A stretch of DNA of 64,000 bases from Legionella tucsonensis (GTDB lineage: Bacteria; Pseudomonadota; Gammaproteobacteria; Legionellales; Legionellaceae), in assembly GCF_001468035.1 (NCBI RefSeq), contig NZ_LNZA01000001.1, positions 620,001 to 684,000 of the forward strand, in the 5' to 3' direction. The stretch's first letter is position 1, and every line of letters begins with the position of its first letter. The notes below the pieces were generated by a model, which was given only the letters and a program-made list of their open reading frames with translations, was not told where the DNA came from and did no database searches. Both the position numbers and the translations under genes were made by a program. Shown here piece after piece: positions 8,083 to 18,057 of this stretch.

Positions 8083-9174
8083 CTAATATTGAACCCAATC
8101 TTGTTCAGGTAGATTTTCCATGGGTAACAGTTCGTACGTTTTGAAAACATCCCCATCCTGAGATAAAAGAATTGCTATAGACCTGGTTTTTTCAAAATGA
8201 GCAAAAATAATCATCATCATGACTGTGATTGGCACTGCGAGGAACATTCCTAATATCCCCCATATTGCTCCCCAAACGGCTAATGAAATTAAAATGACTA
8301 ATGGACTTAAGTTCAATGAATTACTTAAGAAGCGCGGCTCAATCAGATTCCCTATAATAAATTGAATTGCTCCCAGACCTAGGATAACTTCAATAAAAGG
8401 AATCCAACCGGTAAATTGTAAGGCTGCCAAAGCGGTTGGAAAAGCGATGGCAATAATCGCGCCTATATTAGGGATAAAATTAAGGAAAAAGATAAGCAGC
8501 GCCCAAAACTTTGCGAAATCTAATCCTACCCACTTCATGACTACCCAGCTGGAAATCGCGGTGCAAATACTTAAAATGGATTTAAGTCCCAGATAAGTCT
8601 GTGTGTTATTTACGATATGACTAATGATGTTATTCATAAGCATACGGCTTTCCAAAGTAGGAAATAAGGCATCAATTTTTTTTAGAAAAAAGTGTTGTTC
8701 AACAAATAAAAAGACAACATACAATAAAATAAGTACCGTTGAGCCCATTAGTGTCGTAAACACCCCATAAACGTTAACAAAAATCGTTTGGAGGTTCAGG
8801 CTTTTGATTATGCTATTCATACTTGCCAATACTTTTATATTAAATTTTTGATCAATATTATTGAAAATTTTTAATAAATTTTCTTGATAGCGGCTGGATG
8901 CTGCAATGACATCATTGACATTATCCGTAATGATAAAAATAAAAATAAAAATAAATACGGCTACTATTACAAAAGCGAAAATCATACTTAGCCAATTGGG
9001 AAGATAGGCACCTACTTTGGGTATTCGTTGAATGTTGTTACTTATTGTATTAAGAAGATGCCAAATAAAAACTGCAAGCACAAAAGGGATCAGCACATGG
9101 CTTCCTACAATTAGAAGGTAACCCACTAACCAAATAATGATTAATCCCGATGTAAAGATAAGAGTTTGGCTCAT
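8083..9174 (-). CDS. AI-2E/PerM-type inner-membrane permease
   Basis: This 363-aa polytopic protein has two N-terminal helices, a soluble middle segment (about 85-155) and a C-terminal helix bundle. It contains FLNFIPNIGAIIAIAFP (about 227-243) and IEPRFLSNSLNLSPLVILIS (about 280-300), conserved hallmarks of the AI-2E transporter (UPF0118/PerM) family. The name reflects TqsA, but most members have no proven autoinducer role, and several act as ion/proton exchangers. It starts at ATG with TTAGGAG upstream. It lies 55 bp upstream of the deaminase gene on the same strand. Confidence 0.85.
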   Translation of the reverse strand: MSQTLIFTSGLIIIWLVGYLLIVGSHVLIPFVLAVFIWHLLNTISNNIQRIPKVGAYLPNWLSMIFAFVIVAVFIFIFIFIITDNVNDVIAASSRYQENLLKIFNNIDQKFNIKVLASMNSIIKSLNLQTIFVNVYGVFTTLMGSTVLILLYVVFLFVEQHFFLKKIDALFPTLESRMLMNNIISHIVNNTQTYLGLKSILSICTAISSWVVMKWVGLDFAKFWALLIFFLNFIPNIGAIIAIAFPTALAALQFTGWIPFIEVILGLGAIQFIIGNLIEPRFLSNSLNLSPLVILISLAVWGAIWGILGMFLAVPITVMMMIIFAHFEKTRSIAILLSQDGDVFKTYELLPMENLPEQDWVQY

Positions 9175-9361
9175 AATGTTAACTCCTAAAAAATGAGTTG
9201 GTTGAGCTGAATGACGTTGATTATTCTGGGTTCATTTCGGCGCATGAGACAATTCCTTTTGGATTATTTATTCACTGATATTAGCATTGATTAGGCGGGA
9301 TAAGAATTTAAAAATAAAGATTAAAGGGTTGATTTTCAAATGCGTCTGAAGATTTATAGAG

Positions 9362-9390
9362 TCCCGGGCGCATCATAGCGAAACCCGGGA
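9362..9390. repeat. Short palindrome of the CCTGGG/CCCAGG-like family, probable terminator
   Basis: TCCCGGG (9362-9368) pairs with CCCGGGA (9384-9390), with GCGCATCATAGCGAAA between. It lies 20 bp after the stop of the next minus-strand gene and shares the AGCGAAxCCCGGG wording with the large palindrome at 592-671. Confidence 0.55.
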
Positions 9391-9410
9391 GCTGTTTGGA
9401 ATTTGTTCTA

Positions 9411-9950
9411 TCAGAAAAGTCCTAGACCGCAAGTATCCTCAGAACCATCACTTTGAAAAACTTCTTGGGTGAGTTCACTTTTTCTGTTGTTATAATTTTT
9501 ACTGAACTCCGTGTTCAAGCCAAGAGCATTTTTCTCTGTGTTAAAATATGAAACTGCAAAATACTCTTCCAGAAAAGCATTGAAGTATGCTTTAACTTTA
9601 TTCAAAAATCCAGGAGCAGCTATTAATGTTGGCTCGTATCTATAGATTGCTGAACGACATTCATTAGCAAAATCTCGAACGCGGCGTTGGAATAGAAACA
9701 GCGGTATCCCTTTTTTAAAATCGTTGTCAAACTGTCTTTTGCTTTCATTTAATTGGGCTTTTAATTGCTGTACCGCATTTAAGATGTCTGGATGAAGTGG
9801 TTCTTCATGATCCTTAGCTAATCTTTCTACGTTGGCTAATTCATCAATTAACTTTCGAACTGTAGAGTAAATTGGCGGGTTGTTGGTCGCCTTCTCATCG
9901 AATGCAGTGTTTGCTTTATCATAATATCTTTTAAAAAAATTAAACCCCAT
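9411..9950 (-). CDS. Unknown soluble 179-aa protein
   Basis: No recognised family. The protein is predicted to be mostly alpha-helical and soluble, with charged helices at about 27-95 (coiled-coil-like runs rich in Leu, Glu, Lys and Gln) and no signal peptide or membrane segment. The C-terminus is QSDGSEDTCGLGLF. A small hairpin precedes the start codon (about 9986-10006). It has its own downstream palindrome and is therefore probably monocistronic. Confidence 0.5.
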   Translation of the reverse strand: MGFNFFKRYYDKANTAFDEKATNNPPIYSTVRKLIDELANVERLAKDHEEPLHPDILNAVQQLKAQLNESKRQFDNDFKKGIPLFLFQRRVRDFANECRSAIYRYEPTLIAAPGFLNKVKAYFNAFLEEYFAVSYFNTEKNALGLNTEFSKNYNNRKSELTQEVFQSDGSEDTCGLGLF

Positions 9951-10083
9951 TTTAGTTACCCTCTTTAGAATTCTATTTCTTTTTTACTTTCCGCAAAGCG
10001 CAGAAAGCTAACTAATTTTAGCCAAATAGGTTATAAAATGATAGTCAAAGTCATAATAAAATCATTTGTTGATTTATTAATAA

Positions 10084-10646
10084 TCTAATTGTTCAGAAAT
10101 TGAAAAACAATATCTGCTATAAGTTCAGGACTATCCATATGTACATGATTACCGCCTTGGATCTCATGAAGAGTCAAATTTTTTATTGATTACATTCTAT
10201 CTTGAAAGATGTTTTCAGGATAAGGCACTTCTTGCTTGGCGCGGATAAGACAGGTAGGGATTTCTAGGGTACGAAACATCACACTTATTTCGTCTTCATA
10301 AGGAAGTGTAAAACCAACACAGCGTAATCGTTTATCAAAAGTCCAATGCCATCATTCCTTACTTTTTACGGTACATCGATAAACTAAAGCTTCAGCTGCT
10401 TGATAACTAATCGGTCCGATTTTCATACGATCATGGATTGCAGCGATGCGATTATCAAATAGAGTGCGTTGGTATTGATTATAAGATAAATAGGTCGCCA
10501 CATCTCGAGGGAGGTTTATTGTGGCCTGTTCTATCAAATTGACTGTTGGTCCCAAAATATCAAGAAAAATTATTTTTCCGACACGTTCGGGTTGGGCAAT
10601 TGCGATGGAAAATGAGATTGGTTTTTTTGGAATGCCAAATTTTTAA
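10084..10646 (-). pseudogene. Decayed alpha/beta hydrolase
   Basis: Reading leftwards, one frame carries alpha/beta hydrolase pieces interrupted by stops. Near 10580-10540 it reads AQPERVGKIIFLDILGP, the strand and loop after the nucleophile elbow. After VKSKE there is a TGA, and the same frame resumes WHWTFDKRLR, a typical lid-region motif. After FQDRM there is a TAA, and the frame resumes to GGNHVHMDSPELIADIVFQF, which carries the catalytic-His motif near the C-terminus and ends at TAG 10084-10086. The 5' portion, with the Gly-x-Ser-x-Gly elbow, is gone or scrambled (stops beyond 10646). Two in-frame stops and loss of the nucleophile mean it cannot encode a working enzyme. Confidence 0.8.
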
Positions 10647-10763
10647 TGCTAGCGTAAAGCCATGGGACATGAACGTTCTACTTAACGATAAGTTGTTTTT
10701 AATTAATGCTCAAATGATGCTAAAGTATGCCGTTATTTATTTAATCAACAAAGGAACAGAGTG

Positions 10764-11066
10764 ATGTTGGTGTTAGAAAAATATTTGCATAAAGGTATCG
10801 ATTTTAAAAGAGCAGAAGAAACATTAGATGCAGGAATAAAGTTGGTGAAACAAGCAAATGAAGGAAAAAGTGATTCTACTTTAGTACAACAAACAAAAGA
10901 AAAAGTTAAGGAAATCATTTCCGAGTACACTAAAATTTATACCTCATCCTCATTGTGGGCCGTCAAGCAAAATAAATTAATGGTGGAGTTACGGGAAAAG
11001 ATGGCAACAGAACAGCCCAAACCTGATGAGTCCGAAATATCTAATGGCATGAGTTTGAAGAGATAG
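10764..11066 (+). CDS. Small unknown helical protein
   Basis: This 100-aa, charged, helical protein (EKYLHKGIDFKRAEETLDAG at the N-terminus) ends in a Pro/Glu/Ser-rich tail and GMSLKR. It has no signal or membrane segment. ATG at 10764 is preceded by AAAGGA at the right distance; GTG at 10761 is a less likely start. The next small gene begins 40 bp downstream with its own Shine-Dalgarno, so the two may be co-transcribed. No function is apparent. Confidence 0.5.
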   Translation: MLVLEKYLHKGIDFKRAEETLDAGIKLVKQANEGKSDSTLVQQTKEKVKEIISEYTKIYTSSSLWAVKQNKLMVELREKMATEQPKPDESEISNGMSLKR

Positions 11067-11106
11067 ATAAACAGCTGGCTATTACATAGAATAAAAGGAA
11101 AAAAGT

Positions 11107-11379
11107 ATGTCATATTATAGTTCGATTCGTCCTGAAGATATATTGCCCGAGGGAGTTGATTGCACATCCATTAATGGCAAAATAGTAAGAAAAGGTACAA
11201 TTGCTGCTTTTTTAGCTAATGTTGCGATTTTTGAAAAACAAGACAGTACGAAAAAGCAAAAGCAGGAAGCAATGAGGGCTATGCAAGAGTTAGCTCCAGG
11301 AGTAATCGCTATAGGTTTGCATCAACATGTTGTATTTAAAAATAGTGAAATTGAGCAAATTCTTATAGACGCTGAATAA
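11107..11379 (+). CDS. Small unknown protein
   Basis: This 90-aa soluble protein starts MSYYSSIRPEDILPEGVDC and has a central helix rich in Lys and Gln (about 45-60). AAAAGGAAA precedes the ATG. I recognise no family. The coding look (good Shine-Dalgarno, no rare-codon runs, adjacency to 10764-11066) supports a real gene, possibly paired with its upstream neighbour. Confidence 0.5.
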   Translation: MSYYSSIRPEDILPEGVDCTSINGKIVRKGTIAAFLANVAIFEKQDSTKKQKQEAMRAMQELAPGVIAIGLHQHVVFKNSEIEQILIDAE

Positions 11380-11478
11380 TGAATATTAGCTCGATAAAAT
11401 GAAAGATGCGATTGGTCTATAGCTCCGAGTAATATTGCCTATACTATGTATTGAATTTACTCATTTATCACTTATCTT

Positions 11479-14400
11479 ATGAATTCACCAATTTATCAAA
11501 GCCTGAGTTGGGCCCATCCGCTTGTACAAGATTGGTTTATCCAGAAAGTAGGTAACCCTACTGAACCCCAGAAGCAAGGATGGCCATTTATTTTAGCAGG
11601 TCATGATACGCTTATTTCCTCACCAACGGGTTCAGGGAAAACTCTGGCTGCATTTTTAGCGTGCTTGGATGGATTAGTTCGTAAAGCTGAATCCGGCAAT
11701 TTACAGGATATAACGGAGGTCTTGTATGTTTCACCGCTTAAAGCGCTCAGTAATGATGTGCAAAAAAATTTACTTATGCCGCTGGAGGAAATTACTGAAT
11801 TAGCCAGGGAACGCGGTATGCATTTGCCAGAAATTCGAGTGGCAGTGAGGACAGGAGATACACCTACTGGTGAGCGCCAAAAAATGCTGAAACAGCCGCC
11901 ACATATTTTAATTACCACTCCTGAATCCTTTTATATTTTATTAACCGCTGAAAAAAGCCGCATCAATTTGGTAAACATCCATACGGTGATCGTTGATGAA
12001 ATTCATGCTTTAGCAAATAACAAACGAGGAACGCATTTAGCTTTATCTCTTGAGCGTTTGGAAGTACTCACTTTAAAACCGTTTATTCGCATTGGATTAT
12101 CAGCGACCCAAAAGCCTTTGGAAAAAGTGGCACATTTCTTAACAGGTGCTAAAAAAACCAAAGTAAAATTGGTCAATATAGGACATGCACGCCAACTTGA
12201 TTTGCAGGTTATTGTGCCAGACAGTGAGTTAACTGCCGTTGCTTCCAATGAAATGTGGGATGAAATTTATGAAAAAATTGCTGCTTTTGCACGGGAAAAT
12301 CGCTCTACCTTGGTATTTGTTAATACACGAAAATTAGCAGAACGCTTAGCCCATCATTTGGAACAACGTTTAGGTGAGCACAAGGTTTTAGCTCATCATG
12401 GAAGCCTATCGCGAAAATTGAGGCTTGAAGCAGAGACAAAATTAAAAAAAGGTGAGTTGCAAGTATTAGTTGCTACCGCATCTTTAGAATTAGGCATCGA
12501 TATAGGAAGTATCGATCTGGTATGCCAAATAGGATCACCGCGTGCCATTGCTACGACATTGCAACGAATCGGTCGAGCAGGACACTGGCATGCGGCAATT
12601 TCTAAAGGACGTATTTTTGCGACTACGCGTGATGAGTTGTTAGAGTGCGCTGCATTGGTTTATGCAATACGTGACGGGGATTTGGATCAGTTAATTGTTC
12701 CCAAAGAGCCTCTGGATATTTTGGCACAACAAATTGTGGCTGCATGTGCTACTGAGGATTGGGAAGAGAATGCACTCTTTCGCTATTTTAAAAACGCTTA
12801 TCCATATCAGCATTTAACCCGAGAAAAGTTTGATGAAATTCTTACGATGTTATCCGAAGGAATTGCTGGTTCGCGGGGGCGTTACGGGGTGTATATTCAT
12901 AGAGATCAGGTAAATCATGTTATAAAAGCACGACGTGGCAGCCGTCTTGCGGCGATTACAAGTGGAGGAGCCATCCCAGACAATGGATTGTTTACGGTTA
13001 TTGCACTGCCTGACAATGCCATGGTAGGTACTTTGGATGAGGATTTCGCAGTAGAAAGTAATCGCGGCGACATTTTTTTATTGGGGACAAACTCTTGGAA
13101 AATACTTCGCATTGAAAATGGGCGCGTGCTTGTGGAGGACGCACATGGTGCTCCACCTAGCGTACCTTTTTGGTTAGGAGAAGCGCCTGCGCGAAGCATT
13201 GAGTTATCATTACAGGTTTCGCAGTTGCGCGAAAAAATAGATGAATTGTTGCCGGAAAAAAGTCCACAAGTTGTTGATATAAAACATTCCCCCGAAGTTA
13301 AGGAAGCCATTCAATGGTTGATGAGTCATTGTGGCCTGGATCATTCTGCTGCAGAGCAGATACTGGAGTATGTCCGTTTGGGGAAACAAATTCTAGGGGC
13401 GGTTCCTACACAAAAAACAATCATTGCCGAACGTTTCTTTGATGAAAGCGGTGGGATGCAGTTAATAATTCATGCACCTTTTGGTGCTCGTATTAATAAG
13501 GCTTGGGGATTGGCTTTACGTAAGAAATTTTGTCGATCATTTAATTTTGAATTACAAGCTGCAGCTACCGATAACGGGCTAAATATCGCTTTGGCAGAGC
13601 AACACAGTTTTCCTTTGTCTGATGTGTTTCATTTTTTGCATACAAACACGTTAAAAGAGGTTGTGACCCAAGCAGTATTGCAATCTCCTTTATTAGGTGT
13701 GCGATTTCGCGCAGTGGCCGCACGCTCCTTGTCTTTATTACGTTTTCGCGGCGGCAAAAAAATTCCTCCAAACATTCAACGTATGCTTGCAGATGATTTA
13801 TTGGCAGCTGTTTTCCCGGATGCCGCAGCGTGCCAGGATAATTTGGGTGGCCGTGATGTCATATTGCCTGAGCACCCACTCATCGAAGAGACAATGAAAG
13901 ATATTCTTACCGAGGCTTTAGACATTGATGGATTTGCTGCGGTGATTCATGCTATTGAATCTAAGCACATTACGTGTCTGGCAGTAGATACTCCAGTACC
14001 TTCGGTATTTTCTCATGAAATTTTAAATGCCAACCCCTATGCATTTTTGGACGATGCTCCTTTAGAAGAGCGGCGATCGAGAGCAGTTGAAATGCGGCGT
14101 GTACTCCCTGAGGCTTTGTTGGAAGAGGTGGGGAAGCTGGATCCCAAAGCAGTAATCGAGGTTCAAGAGCAAGCCTGGCCAGATATTCGCTCCGCAGATG
14201 AGTTACATGATGTCTTACACACTGTGATTGTTTTTCCTGAAACAATTCATTTGTCAGAGTATCAGTATACTTCACCAATATGGAAACAGTATTTTATCGA
14301 ATTACAGCACGCAGGAAGAGCGGCATTAGCCACGGTTACAGGAAAGAATTATTATGTATCTGCTGAAAAAAAGAAGACTTTTTGCAGTATTTTTCCGCAA

Positions 14401-15732
14401 GCAACATTTGCTAATGAGATGGTTGTTATTGAGGAAGAGTCAAGTTCACAAGATGAGGTCATTCTGAAAACTTTACGTGGTTGGCTTTTGCATACAGGTC
14501 CAGTCACCCAAAAGATACTTGTTGAATGTTTGCAACTTTCTTCACTGGATGTGGAACATGCTTTATTAAAATTGGAAGCCAGTGGTTATTTATTGCGCGG
14601 AAATTTTCGGGCAGAGTATGCTGGTGAAATCGAATGGTGTGAACGTCGTTTGCTGGCACGTATCCATCGTTACACTACAGAATCTTTACGTAAACAAATC
14701 AAACCCGTGACTCGAGCACAATTTATGGTTTGGCTACTCAAGTGGCAACATGTAGCAAAAGGAAATCAGATGCGTGGCGAGAGCGGGTTGTTGGAGGTAA
14801 TCAAGCAACTTCAAGGTTTTGAACTTGCTGCAAATGCATGGGAGTCTGATATTTTTCCTGCGCGTGTCCAAGATTATGATTTGTTGATGCTTGATAAACT
14901 GTGTATGAGTGGTCTTGTAGGTTGGGGACGCATATCTCCTCATCCCTCTGTAGTTGTAATCGAAGAGGAGGTGAAAAAATCAAGACGCCTATCACCAACG
15001 CGGAGTGCACCGATTACGTTTTTCGTCCGCGAGGAATCCGAGTGGATCCCACCGCATGCACTAGTGGATAATATCGAGGGGGTGAATAGTTTAAGCCATC
15101 CTGCACGTAATATTTATCAATTCTTACAAAAATATGGGGCTTCATTTTATGCAGACATCGTTCGCGGTACGGGCAATCTAAAAGTTGAAGTGGAAAATGG
15201 CTTATGGGAATTGGTTGCAGCGGGTATGGTCACAGCAGATAGTTTTGATAATGTACGTACCCTAATGAGTACAAAACGTAAATACCACAGCCGTCATCGA
15301 CGCAGACCACTTTTTCCACTCAGTACAGGCCGTTGGTCTTTATTGCATGTACATGCACAAGCTGACCATGAAAAACGAGTGGAAGCTGCGTGCTGGATGC
15401 TGCTGAAACGCTACGGTGTAGTATTTCGTGATTTACTTGCGCGTGAAAAAAATATTCCGCGTTGGCGAGATTTATTGATTTTCTTGCGACGTCTTGAATT
15501 ACGTGGTGAAGTGCGTGGCGGTCGTTTTATTGATGGATTTTTAGGCGAACAATTTGCACTACCTTATGCTGTGGATTCCTTACGAGCTATGCGGAATGAG
15601 GAGCTTGAGGCGATACCACAAACTATTTCATCTGTGGATCCTTTGAACTTAGTAGGAATTGTATTGCCAGGCGAGCGAGTTTCTGCAGCGATAAAATCGG
15701 AGATACGATTAATTGGAGGGCAAGTTGCTTGA
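11479..15732 (+). CDS. lhr: Lhr-type large ATP-dependent helicase
   Basis: This 1417-aa protein is close to the length of bacterial Lhr. The two RecA domains carry Walker A SPTGSGKT (48-55), motif II DEIH (173-176), motif III LSAT (207-210) and motif VI QRIGRAGH (362-369). They are followed by the winged-helix, Lhr-specific core and the long C-terminal region typical of Lhr-long proteins. Lhr unwinds 3'-tailed DNA and RNA:DNA hybrids and is linked to DNA repair. It appears to be a stand-alone transcription unit, ending about 30 bp before the convergent pncA. Several ORFs lie antisense within it and look like frame shadows. Confidence 0.92.
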   Translation: MNSPIYQSLSWAHPLVQDWFIQKVGNPTEPQKQGWPFILAGHDTLISSPTGSGKTLAAFLACLDGLVRKAESGNLQDITEVLYVSPLKALSNDVQKNLLMPLEEITELARERGMHLPEIRVAVRTGDTPTGERQKMLKQPPHILITTPESFYILLTAEKSRINLVNIHTVIVDEIHALANNKRGTHLALSLERLEVLTLKPFIRIGLSATQKPLEKVAHFLTGAKKTKVKLVNIGHARQLDLQVIVPDSELTAVASNEMWDEIYEKIAAFARENRSTLVFVNTRKLAERLAHHLEQRLGEHKVLAHHGSLSRKLRLEAETKLKKGELQVLVATASLELGIDIGSIDLVCQIGSPRAIATTLQRIGRAGHWHAAISKGRIFATTRDELLECAALVYAIRDGDLDQLIVPKEPLDILAQQIVAACATEDWEENALFRYFKNAYPYQHLTREKFDEILTMLSEGIAGSRGRYGVYIHRDQVNHVIKARRGSRLAAITSGGAIPDNGLFTVIALPDNAMVGTLDEDFAVESNRGDIFLLGTNSWKILRIENGRVLVEDAHGAPPSVPFWLGEAPARSIELSLQVSQLREKIDELLPEKSPQVVDIKHSPEVKEAIQWLMSHCGLDHSAAEQILEYVRLGKQILGAVPTQKTIIAERFFDESGGMQLIIHAPFGARINKAWGLALRKKFCRSFNFELQAAATDNGLNIALAEQHSFPLSDVFHFLHTNTLKEVVTQAVLQSPLLGVRFRAVAARSLSLLRFRGGKKIPPNIQRMLADDLLAAVFPDAAACQDNLGGRDVILPEHPLIEETMKDILTEALDIDGFAAVIHAIESKHITCLAVDTPVPSVFSHEILNANPYAFLDDAPLEERRSRAVEMRRVLPEALLEEVGKLDPKAVIEVQEQAWPDIRSADELHDVLHTVIVFPETIHLSEYQYTSPIWKQYFIELQHAGRAALATVTGKNYYVSAEKKKTFCSIFPQATFANEMVVIEEESSSQDEVILKTLRGWLLHTGPVTQKILVECLQLSSLDVEHALLKLEASGYLLRGNFRAEYAGEIEWCERRLLARIHRYTTESLRKQIKPVTRAQFMVWLLKWQHVAKGNQMRGESGLLEVIKQLQGFELAANAWESDIFPARVQDYDLLMLDKLCMSGLVGWGRISPHPSVVVIEEEVKKSRRLSPTRSAPITFFVREESEWIPPHALVDNIEGVNSLSHPARNIYQFLQKYGASFYADIVRGTGNLKVEVENGLWELVAAGMVTADSFDNVRTLMSTKRKYHSRHRRRPLFPLSTGRWSLLHVHAQADHEKRVEAACWMLLKRYGVVFRDLLAREKNIPRWRDLLIFLRRLELRGEVRGGRFIDGFLGEQFALPYAVDSLRAMRNEELEAIPQTISSVDPLNLVGIVLPGERVSAAIKSEIRLIGGQVA

Positions 15733-15763
15733 CACGTGTAGTATCCAAGCCGCATTACATATT

Positions 15764-16381
15764 TCATGATTTAATTTCATGGCTATGTAAGAATGTGACC
15801 CCCTTATGTAAAAGTTCGGATTTTATTTTTTTAAAATCATTTTCATTTAGGGGTTTGGTAGCATCTTCAATTAAATAACATGTAAAACCTTTCTGAAGTG
15901 CATCTTTTATCGTGAAGTAAACACAAATATCGGCGCATAAACCACAAAAATAGAGTTTTTTGATACCTTTTGCGTGAAGATAACCACCTAAGCCAATGTC
16001 TCTTTTATGGTCATTGTCATAAAAACCGCTGTAACTGTCGATTTCAGGATCCATGGCTTTTCGAAAAATAGCAGCTACAGGCCGTGTATCAAGTGTAGGA
16101 TAAAATTCTGCACCAAAGGTTCCCTGGACACAATGATCAGGCCATAGTATTTGCTCTACTCCGTGCAACATAATTTTTTCAAAGGGTTTTTTTCCAGGAT
16201 AAACGGAAGCAAAACTTTTATGATTTTGCGGATGCCAATCCTGAGTGGCAACAATCAAGTCGAACTTAGGAAGTAGCTGATTAATTACTGGAACAATAGA
16301 GTCCGCGTGTGGAACTGCTAGGGAGCCACCCGGCATAAAATCATTTTGTACATCCAGAATAATTAAGGTGTTCATATGCAT
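15764..16381 (-). CDS. pncA: Nicotinamidase
   Basis: This 205-aa protein of the isochorismatase-like hydrolase family has the catalytic triad Asp10, Lys108 and Cys153 (in GLCADICVYFT). The metal site DWHPQNH at 48-54 supplies Asp48, His50 and His54. It converts nicotinamide to nicotinate in the NAD salvage (Preiss-Handler) route. It begins one base after the stop codon of pncB, so the two are translationally linked and make consecutive enzymes. A second ATG two codons downstream is an equally possible start. Confidence 0.93.
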   Translation of the reverse strand: MHMNTLIILDVQNDFMPGGSLAVPHADSIVPVINQLLPKFDLIVATQDWHPQNHKSFASVYPGKKPFEKIMLHGVEQILWPDHCVQGTFGAEFYPTLDTRPVAAIFRKAMDPEIDSYSGFYDNDHKRDIGLGGYLHAKGIKKLYFCGLCADICVYFTIKDALQKGFTCYLIEDATKPLNENDFKKIKSELLHKGVTFLHSHEIKS

Positions 16382-16382
16382 G

Positions 16383-17783
16383 TTATTTTCTATATCTTTT
16401 AATTAACTCATTTCGTTTTATTTTAAGCTGCTTGCTTAAGCCTACCTGATAGGAACTTGGTTTTTCAAACCGTTTGTACTCTTCAGGAAGCTGACTTAAC
16501 CTTTTTCTGCTGTATTCTGCAATTTGTTCCAGTGTTTTCGATGGCATTAATCGTTTGCCGTTTTCCATGACTTTTTGCAATAAAGGCTCTTGCTGATCAT
16601 GATCAAGCGACAATAGCTTTTCGGTTTCAAAAGGAGCATAAACTTCATCTAAATTCGTCTCATTCATTAAGCCAACAACATCAAAACCTAAAAAAGTGTT
16701 TTCATGTAATAACCTGAAAACCTGTTTTTTATAAGGCAAGGTGATTTTATTTTTTGATTCAGACAGTTTAAGCCGGGGTTTGTTATTAGCAAAAGCCAAT
16801 TTATATACGCCATCCAAAGCAGCATCCGGAGCGCCAACAACTAAATTTGTGCCAACCCCAAAAATATCAATAGGTGTTTTCTGATCACGAAGGGTTTTTA
16901 TTTTCTTTTCATCCAATTGATTGGAGGCTACAATTTTTACATAATGTAAATCTGCTTCATCCAACAATTGGCGTGTTTTTTTTGCCAAATCCTCCAAATC
17001 TCCACTGTCTAATCGTATGGCGTGCAATCGATGACCGCACTGTTCCATTTCTTTGCCTACACGAATTGCATTAGGTACACCGCTTTCCAGAGTGCTGTAC
17101 GTATCAACCAGAAGAGTACAATTATCAGGCCAGATTTCAGCAAAATCACGAAATGCAGCTAATTCACTATCGTAACTTTGGATAAATGAATGTGCCATAG
17201 TTCCGGAGATAGGGATACCATAATCACGCCCTGCACATACATTGCTTGTTGCATCAAACCCACCAATAATTGCAGCACGACTGGCATAATAGCCTCCCGG
17301 ACCTTGAGCTCTGCGCAAACCAAAATCAACTAATTGGCAATCACCTGCAACGTGGCGAATACGACTTGCTTTTGTTGCAATCAGCGTTTGAAAATTAAGT
17401 ATGTTCAGCAGAATTGTTTCGATGAGCTGTGCTTCAATCATACTCGCTTCAACAGTGACTACGGGACATGTGGGGAACACTAAATCTCCTTCAAATGGAG
17501 CATAAACAGTTCCTTTGAAGCGAAAGTTTTTCAGATACTCGAGAAAGTCAGGATGCATTCCTTTACTTTGTAAAAAACGAATATCACGTTCGTTGAAATG
17601 ATAGTTTTCCAATAGTTCCAATAAGTCTTCTAAGCCAGCAAAAACGGCATATCCCGAACCAAATGGAAGTTTTCTGAAAAAATAATCAAACACAGCGGTA
17701 TTATTTTGGTGTCCTTTCAAAAAATAAACCTGTGCCATAGTTAGTTGATATTGATCAGTATAACTTCCTGTGAAATCAAACAT
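16383..17783 (-). CDS. pncB: Nicotinate phosphoribosyltransferase
   Basis: This 466-aa protein of the type with an extended C-terminus includes the family hallmarks FDFTGSYTDQYQLTMAQ at the N-terminus, GFDATSNVCAG at 175-185 and SGTMAHSF at 193-200. His198 is in the position of the phosphorylated regulatory histidine. The protein condenses nicotinate with PRPP to form nicotinate mononucleotide. It is the first gene of a pncB-pncA pair, which together recycle nicotinamide to NAD precursors. About 270 bp upstream is free of genes and holds the promoter. Confidence 0.93.
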   Translation of the reverse strand: MFDFTGSYTDQYQLTMAQVYFLKGHQNNTAVFDYFFRKLPFGSGYAVFAGLEDLLELLENYHFNERDIRFLQSKGMHPDFLEYLKNFRFKGTVYAPFEGDLVFPTCPVVTVEASMIEAQLIETILLNILNFQTLIATKASRIRHVAGDCQLVDFGLRRAQGPGGYYASRAAIIGGFDATSNVCAGRDYGIPISGTMAHSFIQSYDSELAAFRDFAEIWPDNCTLLVDTYSTLESGVPNAIRVGKEMEQCGHRLHAIRLDSGDLEDLAKKTRQLLDEADLHYVKIVASNQLDEKKIKTLRDQKTPIDIFGVGTNLVVGAPDAALDGVYKLAFANNKPRLKLSESKNKITLPYKKQVFRLLHENTFLGFDVVGLMNETNLDEVYAPFETEKLLSLDHDQQEPLLQKVMENGKRLMPSKTLEQIAEYSRKRLSQLPEEYKRFEKPSSYQVGLSKQLKIKRNELIKRYRK

Positions 17784-18057
17784 TTGAGTAAGTGTCCTTG
17801 TTTTGCGACAATAAAATTCTAGATAATAGCAAAGCCCGTTATATTGCCATAATAATTGGTGAAATACACTCAGGAAGTATTAATAAGAATAATGTGATGG
17901 CGGTATGTTGTTCTAGATTTAAAATAGTTGTTTTGTTATATTTTTAGAAAAAATGTCAATAATTTGCATTGATTGTTGACTAGAATTTGTCATGCTTTAG
18001 TTTTTTCTGTTCATAATTTTTGTAATTACCTACTCACTAAGACATGGAGTGAAAAGG

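Noticed and set aside
11601-15767. Many antisense and other-frame ORFs inside the Lhr helicase gene
   Set aside because: They lack Shine-Dalgarno sequences, family resemblance and sensible amino-acid composition; they are shadows of the real gene.
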